From Chryseobacterium sp. Leaf394 (GTDB lineage Bacteria; Bacteroidota; Bacteroidia; Flavobacteriales; Weeksellaceae), in the NCBI RefSeq assembly GCF_001424105.1, contig NZ_LMQH01000011.1:2110184-2174183 (forward strand): a DNA stretch of 64,000 nucleotides, given 5' to 3'. The notes beneath the pieces are model-generated. The model did no database searches, was not told the DNA's origin, and saw only the letters and a program-made list of their open reading frames with translations. Made by a program: the position numbers and the translations under genes. Shown piece after piece: positions 41,165-49,179 of the stretch. The stretch's first letter is position 1; every line of letters begins with the position of its first letter.

Positions 41165-43309
41165 TTACTTCATCTGAAAATCCTTATCACCACATTGCCA
41201 CAGCAGAAAAGAATATTCTCTGGCCACCTGAACAAACTGTTCATCTACTGTACTTCCGCCGAAATGCCCCGCTTTGTAATCTACATACAGAAGAACTGGA
41301 TTTTTTGATGCATTCTCATCCTGCATTTTAGCCGCAAATTTTGCGGGGATATAGCTTTCTACGCGGGAATCATTGAAACCGGTCGTGATCAGCTGAGCAG
41401 GATATTTTGTTCCTTTTTCAATATGATGAAAGGCATCCATTTCCCATAAAGCTTTAAATTCCGTTTCGTCTTTTACGGTTCCAAATTCAGGGATATTTCC
41501 GGGGCCGTTTGGTGAAAATTCCATTCTCAGAGCATTCAGACAGCCTACTTTCGGAATGGCAACTTTATAAAGATCGGGACGTTCTGTAATCGCTCTTCCA
41601 ATCAAAATTCCGCCAGCGCTTGCTCCCGAAATTCCGAATTTATCTGATGAGGAATATTTATTTTTAATCAAATATTCTGCGCAGGCATTGAAATCTTTCC
41701 ACGTGTTGGGTTTTGTAACCTTCTTACCGGCAAGATACCAATCCCGACCTTTTTCTCCACCACCGCGGATGTGTGCAAAAGCCAGAATGACACCGCGATT
41801 CAGCAACGGTAAATATCGCGTTGAAAAGTAAGGTGTAGAAGACATCCCGTAAGCGCCGTAACCCTGCATGAATGCGATATTGCTGCCGTCTTTTTTCAGT
41901 TTGGTTTTATCATACATAATGCTCAGCGGAACCATTGCACCGTCGTGGGAAGGAACTTCTACTTCCTCAAAAACAATATTTTCAAGATTCGGAAAATTGA
42001 TATCCATGCTGAAAGGTCCTTTGGAAAAGTTTTTCGAATCAACGTCGTAAGTGTAAAAATTGATCGGTAAATTCCAGCCGACATTGATGAGCGTCAACTC
42101 GTTTGAATTCTTTGAAAGTGCCGTCGCTTCTACATTTCCCTTCAAAGGTGTTTCTATTTTTGTGGTTTTTCCGGTTTTTAAATCATAATAAAACGGTTCT
42201 ACAACCAACTCATTTTTAGTTTTAAAATAAACCAGATAATCTTTTGATTGTGTGACAGAGGACAGCTTCCATTCTTTATCTCCGGATGCTACTTCTTTGG
42301 CGGTGGTAAAATCGGGTTTCGAAAGCGAGGTTTTTACCAGTCTGAATTTAGAATTTCCTTTTGTAGTTAAAAGATAAACATCATCACCCTTCACAAAAAA
42401 ATTCCAGATTTCATCTTTTTTTGTGCAGAACGGTTTCCAGTTGATGCGTTCTTTTTTCAGTTCTGAAGCGGGTGCGTAAAACATTTCCTTGTAATTTTCA
42501 ACCGTTGCTTTACTTAGAAAAATATAGGGGGAATTTTTTGAAATATACATGTCCGGATATTCCGACAGGAGAATGTTGAGATCAGGATATTTTTTTGCAC
42601 TTGCCAGCAGAAGATCTTTTGAATTGTCGGTGCCGAGAACATGAAGCTTTGTTTTGGAATTTAACCATACTTCGGGATCGTGGGTATCATAGCTTTTTGC
42701 CTCACCGTACATGATTTCTGTATTGCTGCCGTCAACAAAACCGCCGTTGCTGTGCGGGATGACATCAGGGAGAAACTTTCCGGTTGTCACATCCATGATT
42801 TTCACATCACCCAATTCCGATCCCACTTCGCTAAGATTAAAAACCAATCTGCTGCCGTCATGACTCACACTTACTGCATAATCCATCACTTTACCTGCTA
42901 TGTAATTTTTGGGATCAAACAGAAGGACTTCTTTTCCGTTTTTGCTTTGTCTGTAATAGAGTTTGAGTACAGACTCATCCGGCAATCTTTTCTTATAAAA
43001 ATATTTTCCGCCTTCAATGGCAACGGGAATATATTTTACAGCAATAATTTTGTCGAGCTCTTTGAGTTCCTGAATGATCTTATTCTGATTCGGAATTTTT
43101 GAAAGCTGTGCATTGGTGAAGTTTTCCTGGACTTTGAACCAGTCCAGAACTTTTGGATCTTTGATATCTTCCAGCCAGCGGTAGGAATCTTCAACTTTCT
43201 TCCCGAAATAGGTATCGGAAACCAGTTCTTTTTTCGTTTCGGGATATTTGTACTGACCAAAAGACCATACACTCAGAAGCAAAACGCCCAATGTTATTGA
43301 TTTTTTCAT
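41165..43309 (-). CDS. Prolyl oligopeptidase family serine peptidase (S9A)
   Basis: A 714-residue exported peptidase that cleaves peptides after proline. Signal MKKSITLGVLLLSVWSFGQ; then a seven-bladed propeller domain over about residues 80-430 and a C-terminal alpha/beta-hydrolase domain. The catalytic Ser lies in GISGASAGG; Asp and His are in GFNDSRVE and AGHFGGST. The hydrolase entry VPSHDGAMVPLSIMYDK and GYGAYGMS are characteristic. It is probably periplasmic and belongs to a local group of peptide-degrading enzymes. A promoter box lies about 50 bp upstream. Confidence 0.95.
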   Translation of the reverse strand: MKKSITLGVLLLSVWSFGQYKYPETKKELVSDTYFGKKVEDSYRWLEDIKDPKVLDWFKVQENFTNAQLSKIPNQNKIIQELKELDKIIAVKYIPVAIEGGKYFYKKRLPDESVLKLYYRQSKNGKEVLLFDPKNYIAGKVMDYAVSVSHDGSRLVFNLSEVGSELGDVKIMDVTTGKFLPDVIPHSNGGFVDGSNTEIMYGEAKSYDTHDPEVWLNSKTKLHVLGTDNSKDLLLASAKKYPDLNILLSEYPDMYISKNSPYIFLSKATVENYKEMFYAPASELKKERINWKPFCTKKDEIWNFFVKGDDVYLLTTKGNSKFRLVKTSLSKPDFTTAKEVASGDKEWKLSSVTQSKDYLVYFKTKNELVVEPFYYDLKTGKTTKIETPLKGNVEATALSKNSNELTLINVGWNLPINFYTYDVDSKNFSKGPFSMDINFPNLENIVFEEVEVPSHDGAMVPLSIMYDKTKLKKDGSNIAFMQGYGAYGMSSTPYFSTRYLPLLNRGVILAFAHIRGGGEKGRDWYLAGKKVTKPNTWKDFNACAEYLIKNKYSSSDKFGISGASAGGILIGRAITERPDLYKVAIPKVGCLNALRMEFSPNGPGNIPEFGTVKDETEFKALWEMDAFHHIEKGTKYPAQLITTGFNDSRVESYIPAKFAAKMQDENASKNPVLLYVDYKAGHFGGSTVDEQFVQVAREYSFLLWQCGDKDFQMK

Positions 43310-43358
43310 GGTAATAAGTATTAGTTTTTAAAATTGGTGACAATAACTGTCCGCTAGA

Positions 43359-43366
43359 CAAATATA
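43359..43366 (-). promoter_or_regulatory. Probable -7 promoter element of the prolyl oligopeptidase gene
   Basis: On the minus strand TATATTTG (TAnnTTTG), 49 bp before the ATG. Confidence 0.55.
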
Positions 43367-43506
43367 ATAATTTGACTGTCAGTGCAGTTAAATATTTAAA
43401 CCGAATTTAATTTTTCCTCTAACATAGAATGTCAAGATCCTGAAAACAGAGCTGATTACACAGAAAATTATTTAGATTCTGCAGATTAAATGTTTAAATA
43501 AAAAAA

Positions 43507-43527
43507 ACAGGCTTCATCGAAACCTGT
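43507..43527 (-). terminator. Terminator of the SDR gene
   Basis: ACAGGCTTC and GAAACCTGT pair with one mismatch; seven A residues on the left read as T on the minus strand. Confidence 0.85.
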
Positions 43528-43552
43528 CTGAATTGTACTATGTAAATTAAAT

Positions 43553-44302
43553 TTAAACTGCAGTATAACCACCGTCAACAAGGTAATATCCACCGGTCAT
43601 AAATGATGCTTTGTCTGAGCTTAAAAATAAGACTAACTCAGCAACTTCCTGCGATGTCCCAAGTCTTCCCATTGGATGTTTTGCCACCAAAGCCTCCTTC
43701 ATATCTCCACTTGCACTTTCTAACAGAGGTGTTTCAATATAAGCAGGACCTACAGCATTACAACGTATATTTTTCTGTCCGTACTCTGCTCCGATATTTT
43801 TCGTTAAACCAACAACTGCATGTTTTGATGCAGTATATGCCGAAGAAAGCGGTGCTGCCACTGTTCCGTGGATTGATGCGATATTCACAATCACTCCGCC
43901 ACCGTTTTTCTCCATCTGCTCCAGCTGATATTTGCAACCGTAGAACACACCATCTAAGTTCACGTTCAGTACTTTTCTCCAACTGTCAAGACCATATTCT
44001 CCGGTCAGTTTCTGTTCGCCTCCAATTCCTGCATTATTACACGCAATATCTAATCTTCCGTAGATTTGAACTGTCGATTTAATAAGTGCTTCTACTTCTT
44101 CTGCCTTTGACGTATCTGCTCTTACAAATGATGCTTCACCGCCTTCAGATTTGATTTTTTCTACCGCCTGTTTACCATGTTCTTCATTGATATCAGAAAC
44201 GATAACTTTTGCTCCCTCTTTTGCATAAGACTCGGCGATTGCCAATCCGATTCCTGAACCTGCTCCTGTTACAAGAGCTACTTTATTGTCTAAAATTCCC
44301 AT
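43553..44302 (-). CDS. Short-chain dehydrogenase/reductase
   Basis: A 249-residue NAD(P)-dependent oxidoreductase of the classical SDR type. TGAGSGIG (cofactor loop) is at residues 13-20, NNAG near 90, the catalytic Ser in NIASIHG and YTASK (Tyr, Lys) near residue 156. An Asp at the end of strand 2 (VSDINEE) favours NAD. It resembles glucose 1-dehydrogenase or general 3-oxoacyl reductases, but substrate cannot be stated. The AT-rich 160 bp upstream has no convincing motif. Confidence 0.92.
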   Translation of the reverse strand: MGILDNKVALVTGAGSGIGLAIAESYAKEGAKVIVSDINEEHGKQAVEKIKSEGGEASFVRADTSKAEEVEALIKSTVQIYGRLDIACNNAGIGGEQKLTGEYGLDSWRKVLNVNLDGVFYGCKYQLEQMEKNGGGVIVNIASIHGTVAAPLSSAYTASKHAVVGLTKNIGAEYGQKNIRCNAVGPAYIETPLLESASGDMKEALVAKHPMGRLGTSQEVAELVLFLSSDKASFMTGGYYLVDGGYTAV

Positions 44303-44469
44303 TTGATAAAATTTTGATTAATATTTGAATAATTAAATTTACAAAAATTCCAGTTCATTGTTTCTTTTTAAAACATTAAACTTTTATTAAAGTTTTTCTG
44401 GATAATTTACTCAAAAAGGATTCCGAAATCTATCAATAATTTGATTTTGAGAATTATCAAATCTCAGGT

Positions 44470-44910
44470 TTAAAAAATATTTAAGATTTTATGGTTGACA
44501 TTATTCAAACTGATACCCTCCGATTCTGATTTTCCTTCCAGTACTTTTGCCAAAGGTGAATCTGGGGAAATGCAGAAAATTTTATTCCCGTCTAAATCAA
44601 TATTTGAAAGGGAAACCGAAATGTAGAAAAGTCCTTTATCTGTTTTTACCAGCGCTCCTTTTTCCGCCTTTGCAGAAGGTTTTGCAGATAAACTTTTAAG
44701 AAAATCTCTCTGTTTCAAAACTTCATTCAGCTGAACTTGCAGATTGTTGATTTCCTGCTGCAGCATTTCGCGGCCGGTTTCATATTTATCTCCCATCGAA
44801 CTTTTGGTATCGTTGCTTGAGGCGCGGGTTTCAGCGATAAGATTTTCGAATGTCAGAATTTTTTCTGAGATTTTGTTCCTGAGAATGTTTAGTATTTCTT
44901 CTTTTTTCAT
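44470..44910 (-). CDS. GreA/GreB-like coiled-coil protein
   Basis: A 146-residue protein: an N-terminal coiled coil (about residues 1-75, with SSMGDKYETGREMLQQEINN) and a C-terminal part with ISPDSPLAKVLEGKSESEG, which mirrors the ISPDSPxGKALLGKxxGD signature of Gre elongation factors. The true GreA acidic tip is not obvious. Members in Bacteroidetes are often mislabelled 3-oxoacyl-ACP synthase. It may bind RNA polymerase in its secondary channel; unproven. No close neighbours are linked. Confidence 0.75.
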   Translation of the reverse strand: MKKEEILNILRNKISEKILTFENLIAETRASSNDTKSSMGDKYETGREMLQQEINNLQVQLNEVLKQRDFLKSLSAKPSAKAEKGALVKTDKGLFYISVSLSNIDLDGNKIFCISPDSPLAKVLEGKSESEGISLNNVNHKILNIF

Positions 44911-44937
44911 TTTGAATAACCTTTGTGAAAGATTTAT

Positions 44938-44998
44938 TTTTGGCTAAAGCCAATTCCAACATCAAACTAAAAGCGGGCTAAAGCCCGCTCCTATTGAT
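44938..44998. repeat. GGCTAAAGCC-type hairpin repeat, copy 2
   Basis: GGCTAAAGCC, then about 25 bp later AGCGGGCTAAAGCCCGCT (an 18-bp imperfect palindrome), then CCTATTGA. The same order and spacing occur at 31879-31938. It lies between the GreA-like gene and the end of the amylase gene. Confidence 0.88.
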
Positions 44999-45026
44999 AT
45001 TTTAAATATTATATTAAAGTTACACC

Positions 45027-46373
45027 TTATTTTTCAAAAACAGCAAAATCAGAAACTTTAAAATTAAAATCTTTTCCTTCACTAAAATCTCTCTTTGTTT
45101 TATCAAAAACATTTTTAAAATTTCCATTTACGTTTTCATCCTGAATGGTGAAATTTACCGGCTCCTTTGAAAAATTTAAAACCACTAAAACCTCATCTTC
45201 CCCGTTCTTTCTAACGTACGCCAAAATTTTATCATTGGCGGTGGTGTTCAGAAGATATGTTGAAACTGCAGAGTCTCCACCTCTCAAAGCTGGATTTGAT
45301 GATTTTAAACTCAACAGTGTTTTATAGAAGTCAGCCATATCGTATTTTCCATTCCACTCGATGACGTCTTTTTCGAAGAACTCCAATCTCTTCATATTCG
45401 GAAGTTCCTGACCGGAATACAATAGTGGAATTCCGTTCCATGTGGCAGAGAAAACAGCCATCGGCTTTGTGATATCTCCGTATTTTTCAAACTCGGTTCC
45501 GTTCCACGAATTTTCGTCGTGATTTGTTGTAAACCATGCTCTCATAGAAGCATCTCCGATTGCAGAATATTGTTTCAGCAAATCTGTCAGTTCACTGATA
45601 GGCTCATTTTTTTTGTAGTAGTCCGCAGATTTGTGCATCCACTTCCATGAATAACTTGCGTCGAAAACTTTACCGTAATCCGGATTTTCCAACTCGTCGT
45701 ATTCGCCTATGAAGAAAAGAGGCTTTATTTTTTCAACTTCAGGTCTTGCTTCTATCCAGAAATCGACTTCAACCCATGAAGCCAAATCACATCTGAAACC
45801 GTCGATGCCTGTTTCTCTTACCCAGAATTTCATTGCATCGATCATTTCCATTCTCATCTCCCTGTTTTTATAATCCAGTTCGATGATATCATCCATTCCT
45901 GAAGCTTTGTGAAAACTTCCGTCGGGATCTTTTAAATAAAATTCGGGATGAGTTTTCGTCCATACATGATCCCAGCCGGTGTGATTGGCTACCCAGTCGA
46001 TAATCACTTTAAAGCCCAACCGGTGCGCTTCGTTAACCATATGCTTAAACTCATCCATGGTACCGAATTCAGGATTGATGGAAGTGTAATCTGATGCTGC
46101 GTACTGACTTCCCAGACTTCCTTTTTTATTGAGCTGTGCAATTGGGGTAACAGGCATAAACCAGAGGGTTTTCACGCCCATATTTTTGAGGCGGGGCATT
46201 TCTTTTTCAAATGCTTTGAAAGTGCCTTCTTTGGTATATTGTCTCAGGTTGACTTCGTAGATATTGGTGGTATGTTTCCAGTCTTGTGGTAAATTCATAT
46301 TCTGATTTATTTTTTGAACGCCGCACGATAGCAATGTGCAGGCAATCGTGAATGACAAAAGATATTTTTTCAT
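45027..46373 (-). CDS. Alpha-amylase family lipoprotein (GH13)
   Basis: A 448-residue lipoprotein (signal ending LLSC, Cys about 17) that would hydrolyse alpha-1,4 glucans in the periplasm or at the surface. All four GH13 regions are visible: DWVANHT (I), GFRCDLA with the nucleophile Asp (II), GEYDE with the acid/base Glu (III) and TNHDEN with the third Asp (IV). The C-terminal all-beta domain follows (VVLNFSKEPVNF). No SusC/SusD or other starch genes flank it. A -7 box lies 17 bp upstream. Confidence 0.94.
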   Translation of the reverse strand: MKKYLLSFTIACTLLSCGVQKINQNMNLPQDWKHTTNIYEVNLRQYTKEGTFKAFEKEMPRLKNMGVKTLWFMPVTPIAQLNKKGSLGSQYAASDYTSINPEFGTMDEFKHMVNEAHRLGFKVIIDWVANHTGWDHVWTKTHPEFYLKDPDGSFHKASGMDDIIELDYKNREMRMEMIDAMKFWVRETGIDGFRCDLASWVEVDFWIEARPEVEKIKPLFFIGEYDELENPDYGKVFDASYSWKWMHKSADYYKKNEPISELTDLLKQYSAIGDASMRAWFTTNHDENSWNGTEFEKYGDITKPMAVFSATWNGIPLLYSGQELPNMKRLEFFEKDVIEWNGKYDMADFYKTLLSLKSSNPALRGGDSAVSTYLLNTTANDKILAYVRKNGEDEVLVVLNFSKEPVNFTIQDENVNGNFKNVFDKTKRDFSEGKDFNFKVSDFAVFEK

Positions 46374-46390
46374 CCTTATTCTTATTTCAA

Positions 46391-46398
46391 CAAAAATA
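46391..46398 (-). promoter_or_regulatory. Probable -7 promoter element of the amylase gene
   Basis: On the minus strand TATTTTTG (TAnnTTTG), 17 bp before the ATG at 46373. Confidence 0.55.
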
Positions 46399-46469
46399 GG
46401 AATTGCTTCTTTAAGAAACGGTATTCCACTGTGAAATTAATTTATGTATTACATTTTAAATAAAAGAAA

Positions 46470-46493
46470 AACCCCAAACTTTCGTCTGAGGTT
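46470..46493 (-). terminator. Terminator of the TnpR-passenger-like gene
   Basis: On the minus strand AACCTCAGAC pairs with GTTTGGGGTT (G-U pairs) around a GAAA tetraloop, followed by TTTTTC. Confidence 0.85.
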
Positions 46494-46510
46494 CTGTATT
46501 TTATAAAATT

Positions 46511-47104
46511 TTATCTTTCGTCGTCCTGATCATCTTCATCAAAAACATCGTCGTTGTAGTCGTCTTCTTCTTCATCATCGAAATTGTCGTCGTCTTCATC
46601 TGCAAAATTTCCTGTTGCTCCGAAGTCGTCATCAAAACCGAAATCATCGTCGAGAATTGGTTTTGCTGCTTTTTTCTTTCCTCCACCAATAGCATTTTTC
46701 ACAGGTGCCTTCAATGGTGCATTTCCAAATCTGAAAGCTGTAAGCGGATAATTAACACCTTTTGTTTCTTCGTTGATCTCTACCAACTCGCAGAAAAACT
46801 CCCATAGATCAAGAAGACCATACTGAAACTGCGCTTTGTCACCGATCTCAGCAAAAGCCTCATCAATGTAAATATCAGACATAATCTCGCCGTCTCCGTC
46901 GTCACTCATATCTTCCAGAGGAACACTTTTTACTACAGTACCGTCATTCTCCAGCATATTAAAAGCTGAAAGCTCGTCGCCCTGCAAATTGAAAGCACTT
47001 TTGATACCCAAATGTAAGTTCCAAAGCGTTTGTTTTCCCTTAACCTCGACATCTCTGAAGACATCTTCTTTTGCATCTAAAATTACACGAATCTTGTAAA
47101 CCAT
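46511..47104 (-). CDS. pRiA4b ORF-3 / IS1096 TnpR-passenger-like protein with acidic tail
   Basis: A 197-residue cytoplasmic protein. The N-terminal 135 residues (VYKIRVILDAKEDVFRDVEV, TLWNLHLGIKSAFNL, FQYGLLDLWEFFCEL) belong to the plasmid pRiA4b ORF-3 / IS1096 passenger TnpR family, which is common in Bacteroidetes genomes away from mobile elements. The C-terminal 50 residues are almost all Asp, Glu, Asn, Phe and Gly, a very acidic disordered tail. Despite its name it is no resolvase here: no recombinase motifs are seen. Probably housekeeping; function unknown. Promoter and terminator are visible. Confidence 0.85.
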   Translation of the reverse strand: MVYKIRVILDAKEDVFRDVEVKGKQTLWNLHLGIKSAFNLQGDELSAFNMLENDGTVVKSVPLEDMSDDGDGEIMSDIYIDEAFAEIGDKAQFQYGLLDLWEFFCELVEINEETKGVNYPLTAFRFGNAPLKAPVKNAIGGGKKKAAKPILDDDFGFDDDFGATGNFADEDDDNFDDEEEDDYNDDVFDEDDQDDER

Positions 47105-47153
47105 ACCAACTTGAATTTCTTTTTTTCTTTTACTACTGAATCTATTTCTGTTG

Positions 47154-47161
47154 CAAATATA
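47154..47161 (-). promoter_or_regulatory. Probable -7 promoter element
   Basis: On the minus strand TATATTTG (TAnnTTTG), 49 bp before the TnpR-like ATG. Confidence 0.55.
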
Positions 47162-47235
47162 AAATAAATGAAAGTGGACAAAAAAATTTTTCAGAATTTT
47201 TTAAAAGATTTTTTTTTCATACATTTTGAGCCGTA

Positions 47236-48267
47236 CTACTTCCCTTTTTCAAGCATAAAACTGAATTTTGTGCCTTCCAGATAGATGCTTTCTACAGTAA
47301 TATTTTCATTGTGCGCTTCCAAAATATGCTTTACGATGGCTAAACCGAGACCTGAACCACCCTGTCTTCTGCTGCGGCTGGTTTCCACACGGTAAAATCT
47401 TTCAAAAATACGGGGAAGAAGTTCTGCTTTTATTCCCATTCCGTTGTCGATAACCTCTACGAGTACTTTATTTTTCACAATACCCGTTTTAACAATCACT
47501 TTAGCTTCCTGACGGTTGGCGTAATGGATGGCATTGGAAATTAAATTGATAAAAACCTGCGAAATTTTTCCTTTATCAGCATCAACAAAAATTTGGGTCT
47601 GCGGCGTCTGAATCTGAAGAGTAGTATTGTGTTTCTCCGCTTCGAGATCGAGAAGATCGAAAATTTCTTTAATTAAAAGATTGATGTCAAATCTTGACAC
47701 TGAAAGATTAATTTCACCGGCTTCGAGCCTGTTGATCATATCCAGATCTTTTACAATGGCAATCAGCCTTTCTACAGACTGATCTATTCTTTCTAAATAC
47801 TTGTCGCGTATCGCAAGATTTTCTACACCACCATCCAACAAAGTTTCTACATAGCCCTGAATGGAAAATAAAGGCGTTTTCAGCTCGTGGGAAACATTTC
47901 CGATATAATCTTTTCTGTAGCTTTCCATTTCCTTCATCAGATCGATTTCAGTCACTTTTCTCTGATTGAGGTCTGAAAATCTTTCGCCCAGTTCTTTCAG
48001 AGTAATATTGTCCTGATCATCGTACACCATCTCTTCAGGAAGTATTTTGGAAATATTCCTGATTTGTTTTTTGGCGTACGAATTAAAAAGGAGTTCGAGA
48101 ACGGTGTAGTTGATGAGAAACATAATGATGATACTAACCAGAATTCCGAAATTGAAAACGGAAGAATCCTGGTAGACATCTTTTACAGAATCAAATAATA
48201 TAACAAGCGTAAACATCACCAAAGTGATGAGAAATGAGGAGACGAGTGTAAGTCTGTAAAACTTCAA
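47236..48267 (-). CDS. Sensor histidine kinase, PhoR-like
   Basis: A 343-residue inner-membrane kinase with two close N-terminal membrane helices (about residues 9-25 and 40-62) and almost no periplasmic loop. The H box NVSHELKTPLFSIQGYVE carries the phosphorylated His; the N box VFINLISNAIHYAN, G1 VIDNGMGI and G2 GGSGLGLAIVKHI are complete. The tiny sensing loop matches the PhoR type, where the signal comes from a transport complex. It lies 42 bp after the response regulator in the same operon. Confidence 0.93.
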   Translation of the reverse strand: MKFYRLTLVSSFLITLVMFTLVILFDSVKDVYQDSSVFNFGILVSIIIMFLINYTVLELLFNSYAKKQIRNISKILPEEMVYDDQDNITLKELGERFSDLNQRKVTEIDLMKEMESYRKDYIGNVSHELKTPLFSIQGYVETLLDGGVENLAIRDKYLERIDQSVERLIAIVKDLDMINRLEAGEINLSVSRFDINLLIKEIFDLLDLEAEKHNTTLQIQTPQTQIFVDADKGKISQVFINLISNAIHYANRQEAKVIVKTGIVKNKVLVEVIDNGMGIKAELLPRIFERFYRVETSRSRRQGGSGLGLAIVKHILEAHNENITVESIYLEGTKFSFMLEKGK

Positions 48268-48309
48268 TTTTACAAAATTTTAATTGTTTAGAAATTAAAG
48301 GTAAGGAAT

Positions 48310-48993
48310 TTAACCCTGAACAATCAGTTTATAACCAATTCCTTTTAAAGTCTGAATGGTATTGATCCCTAATTTTTCTCTAAGTCTTCTGATGTGTACG
48401 TCGATGGTTCTTTCACCCACAATCACATCATTGCCCCATACTTTTTCAAGAATTTCTTCTCTTTTAAAAACTTTTTCGGTGTTTGAAGCCAAAAGATAAA
48501 GAAGATCAAATTCTTTTTTCGGAAGCAGAAACTGCTGTCCTCCTTTTGATACTCTGAAATTGTCTTTATCTATAATTAAATCTCCGATTTCGATCTGCTT
48601 TGATGTATCAGAAACCTGAGACGTCAGCTGAAGCAATGCATTAACTTTAGAAATAAGAATTTTCGGTTTGATAAGCTTCACGATGTAATCATTCGCCCCT
48701 GCCTGAAAACCTGCAAGCTGAGAAAACTCTTCGCTTCTGGCAGATAAAAACACGATGAGTGTCTTTTGCAGTTCTTTGATCTTCCGGAGTTCCTGACAAG
48801 TTTCAATACCGTCTTTTTCGGGCATCATCACGTCGAGAAGAATAAGGTCCGGAACAATTTCCTTTGCTTTATCAATTCCTTCGTTACCGTTTGTGGCGGT
48901 GTAGATATCATAACCTTCTTTTTCTAAATTGTAAGAAAGTATCTCGAGGATATCCATTTCATCGTCAATTAAGAGGATCTTTTTTGAGTTCAT
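48310..48993 (-). CDS. Response regulator, OmpR/PhoB family
   Basis: A 227-residue regulator with a receiver domain (acidic pair in LIDDEMD, phospho-acceptor Asp in LLDVMMPEKDG, Ser in FLSARSEE, Lys in DYIVKLIKPK) and a winged helix-turn-helix (LPKKEFDLLYLLAS ... ERTIDVHIRRLREKLG). The residue after the conserved Lys is Leu instead of the usual Pro. The start MNSKKILLIDDE at 48993 was chosen over an upstream ATG at 49023 because it begins the receiver domain. It precedes the PhoR-like kinase and is divergent from the TonB receptor gene. Confidence 0.93.
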   Translation of the reverse strand: MNSKKILLIDDEMDILEILSYNLEKEGYDIYTATNGNEGIDKAKEIVPDLILLDVMMPEKDGIETCQELRKIKELQKTLIVFLSARSEEFSQLAGFQAGANDYIVKLIKPKILISKVNALLQLTSQVSDTSKQIEIGDLIIDKDNFRVSKGGQQFLLPKKEFDLLYLLASNTEKVFKREEILEKVWGNDVIVGERTIDVHIRRLREKLGINTIQTLKGIGYKLIVQG

Positions 48994-49036
48994 TTTTGAA
49001 TTTTGCTGGTCAAAGTTAATCATTTTTAAATCACAC

Positions 49037-49101
49037 GTTAAGGTTAGGGTAATCGTTCACATAAAGTTAACAATAATTACCGATTGGTAATGTTTCGTTA
49101 A
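49037..49101. promoter_or_regulatory. Divergent promoter region with repeated GTTA words
   Basis: Between the response regulator and the TonB receptor genes, GTTA or GTTC occurs at 49037, 49043, 49054, 49066 and 49097. Spacings of 11 and 12 bp (49043, 49054, 49066) fit the direct-repeat period of PhoB/OmpR-type operators. It is a candidate binding site for the adjacent regulator; unproven. Confidence 0.35.
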
Positions 49102-49179
49102 TGAAAATTTAAATTTAACTAAACCAACGCAGGCATAAATGTTTAGTTCCTTTGCACCGAAGAAATTAGTAAAAAAGAA

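Noticed and set aside
46511..47104. Evidence for a transposon resolvase
   Set aside because: The family name includes TnpR, but no recombinase motif or inverted-repeat ends were found; the gene looks like a chromosomal member of the family.
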